Assembly (NCBI GenBank): GCA_964424205.1 | Contig: CAYRIF010000235.1 | Span: 1 to 6,146, forward strand | Direction: 5' to 3' | Length of the DNA stretch: 6,146 nt | Source of the DNA: CAYRIF01 sp964424205 | GTDB taxonomy: Bacteria > Bacteroidota > Bacteroidia > Cytophagales > Cyclobacteriaceae | Part shown: positions 5,832 to 6,146 of the stretch, one piece after another | How positions within the stretch are numbered: the first letter of the stretch is position 1 | Layout: each line of letters opens with the position of its first letter | Notes under the pieces: model-generated | Told to the model about the DNA's origin: nothing | The model's database searches: none | The model's input: the letters and a program-made list of their open reading frames with translations, nothing else | Translations under genes and position numbers: made by a program

Positions 5832-6058
5832 ACTGCCACAGAAATTTGTTGAAAGCCAACAAATTCAGATAAATTGCTTAATTCTTTGGCACTTAATTCT
5901 TCTAAACACAAGGCTATCACTTCTTCCAGGTTGTCTCGTAATTCATCCAAACTAGCTGCTTGGGTATGGGCACCAGGTAGATTAGGAACGATGCCTATAT
6001 ACAGGTCTGTTTCTCTATCCTTTTCTACTTGTGCGGTAAACTGGTAACTTGTTTTCAT
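5828..6058 (-). CDS. hicB: HicB-family antitoxin, minimal form
   Basis: This is the antitoxin partner of HicA. The 76 residues cover only the partial RNase H-like fold of HicB: a first strand (about 3-12), YIGIVPNLPGAHTQAAS (20-36) with the family's conserved P-L-PG loop, and an acidic helix LDELRDNLEEVIALCLEE (37-54). There is no C-terminal helix-turn-helix or ribbon-helix-helix domain, which larger HicB proteins use to repress their own operon. Autoregulation, if any, would need another mechanism. The antitoxin gene comes first, the reverse of the hicA-hicB order of E. coli. AGGA lies six bases before the ATG. The four-base overlap with hicA marks a single operon. Confidence 0.93.
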   Translation of the reverse strand: MKTSYQFTAQVEKDRETDLYIGIVPNLPGAHTQAASLDELRDNLEEVIALCLEELSAKELSNLSEFVGFQQISVAV

Positions 6059-6123
6059 GATTCCTATTTATTGATTGCTTAAAGTTAACGATTTAATTTG
6101 ATTTTAGTTTAATACGCTCCGCT

Positions 6124-6131
6124 CAAATCTA
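6124..6131 (-). promoter_or_regulatory. Candidate -7 promoter box for hicBA
   Basis: On the minus strand this reads TAGATTTG, an exact match to TAnnTTTG. Transcription would start near 6117 and leave a leader of about 58 bases before hicB. The matching -33 TTTG would fall beyond the right edge of the window, so the promoter cannot be completed from this sequence. Confidence 0.35.
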
Positions 6132-6146
6132 ATCCTCCTCGTTTGT

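Overview
The window looks like chromosomal DNA from a Bacteroidota bacterium, probably of the Chitinophagia/Sphingobacteriia kind. The evidence is low GC, weak or absent Shine-Dalgarno sequences, exact matches to the Bacteroidota -7 promoter box (TAnnTTTG), and secreted carbohydrate-active proteins of types common in that phylum. All supported genes lie on the minus strand, so the biological order runs from high to low coordinates. No tRNA, rRNA, CRISPR array or complete transposon is visible.

Right end (5598-6131): a compact type II toxin-antitoxin pair, hicB then hicA, overlapping by four bases (ATGA). HicB is a minimal 76-residue form without a DNA-binding domain. A candidate promoter -7 box lies 65 bases upstream. 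Next is a gene-poor spacer (5216-5597) with two divergent copies of a REP-like palindromic sequence in opposite orientations, plus a TTGTGAT/ATCACAA inverted repeat.

Centre (4181-5215): a Tas-type aldo/keto reductase with an intact catalytic tetrad. Its frame is open back to 5365, but homology, a promoter-like box and the repeat inside the extension all favour a start at 5215. A 269-base spacer follows, holding only a candidate 39-codon small ORF.

Left part (48-3911): a membrane-anchored beta-lactamase-fold serine hydrolase, an exported YdjC/ChbG-type carbohydrate deacetylase, and an exported GH78-like alpha-L-rhamnosidase. The last two are 27 bases apart and probably co-transcribed. Together they suggest extracytoplasmic removal of acyl groups and rhamnose from a plant- or microbe-derived glycan, though no SusC/SusD pair or regulator lies in the window. 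The rhamnosidase stops after 484 residues, just inside its catalytic barrel, and the sequence beyond the stop does not resemble the rest of the family. It is therefore probably truncated by a rearrangement, insertion or frameshift at the left edge.

I found no clearly new multi-gene system. The points most worth a second look are the truncated rhamnosidase, the REP-like repeat pair next to hicBA, the HicB lacking a DNA-binding domain, and the small ORF with a good ribosome binding site.
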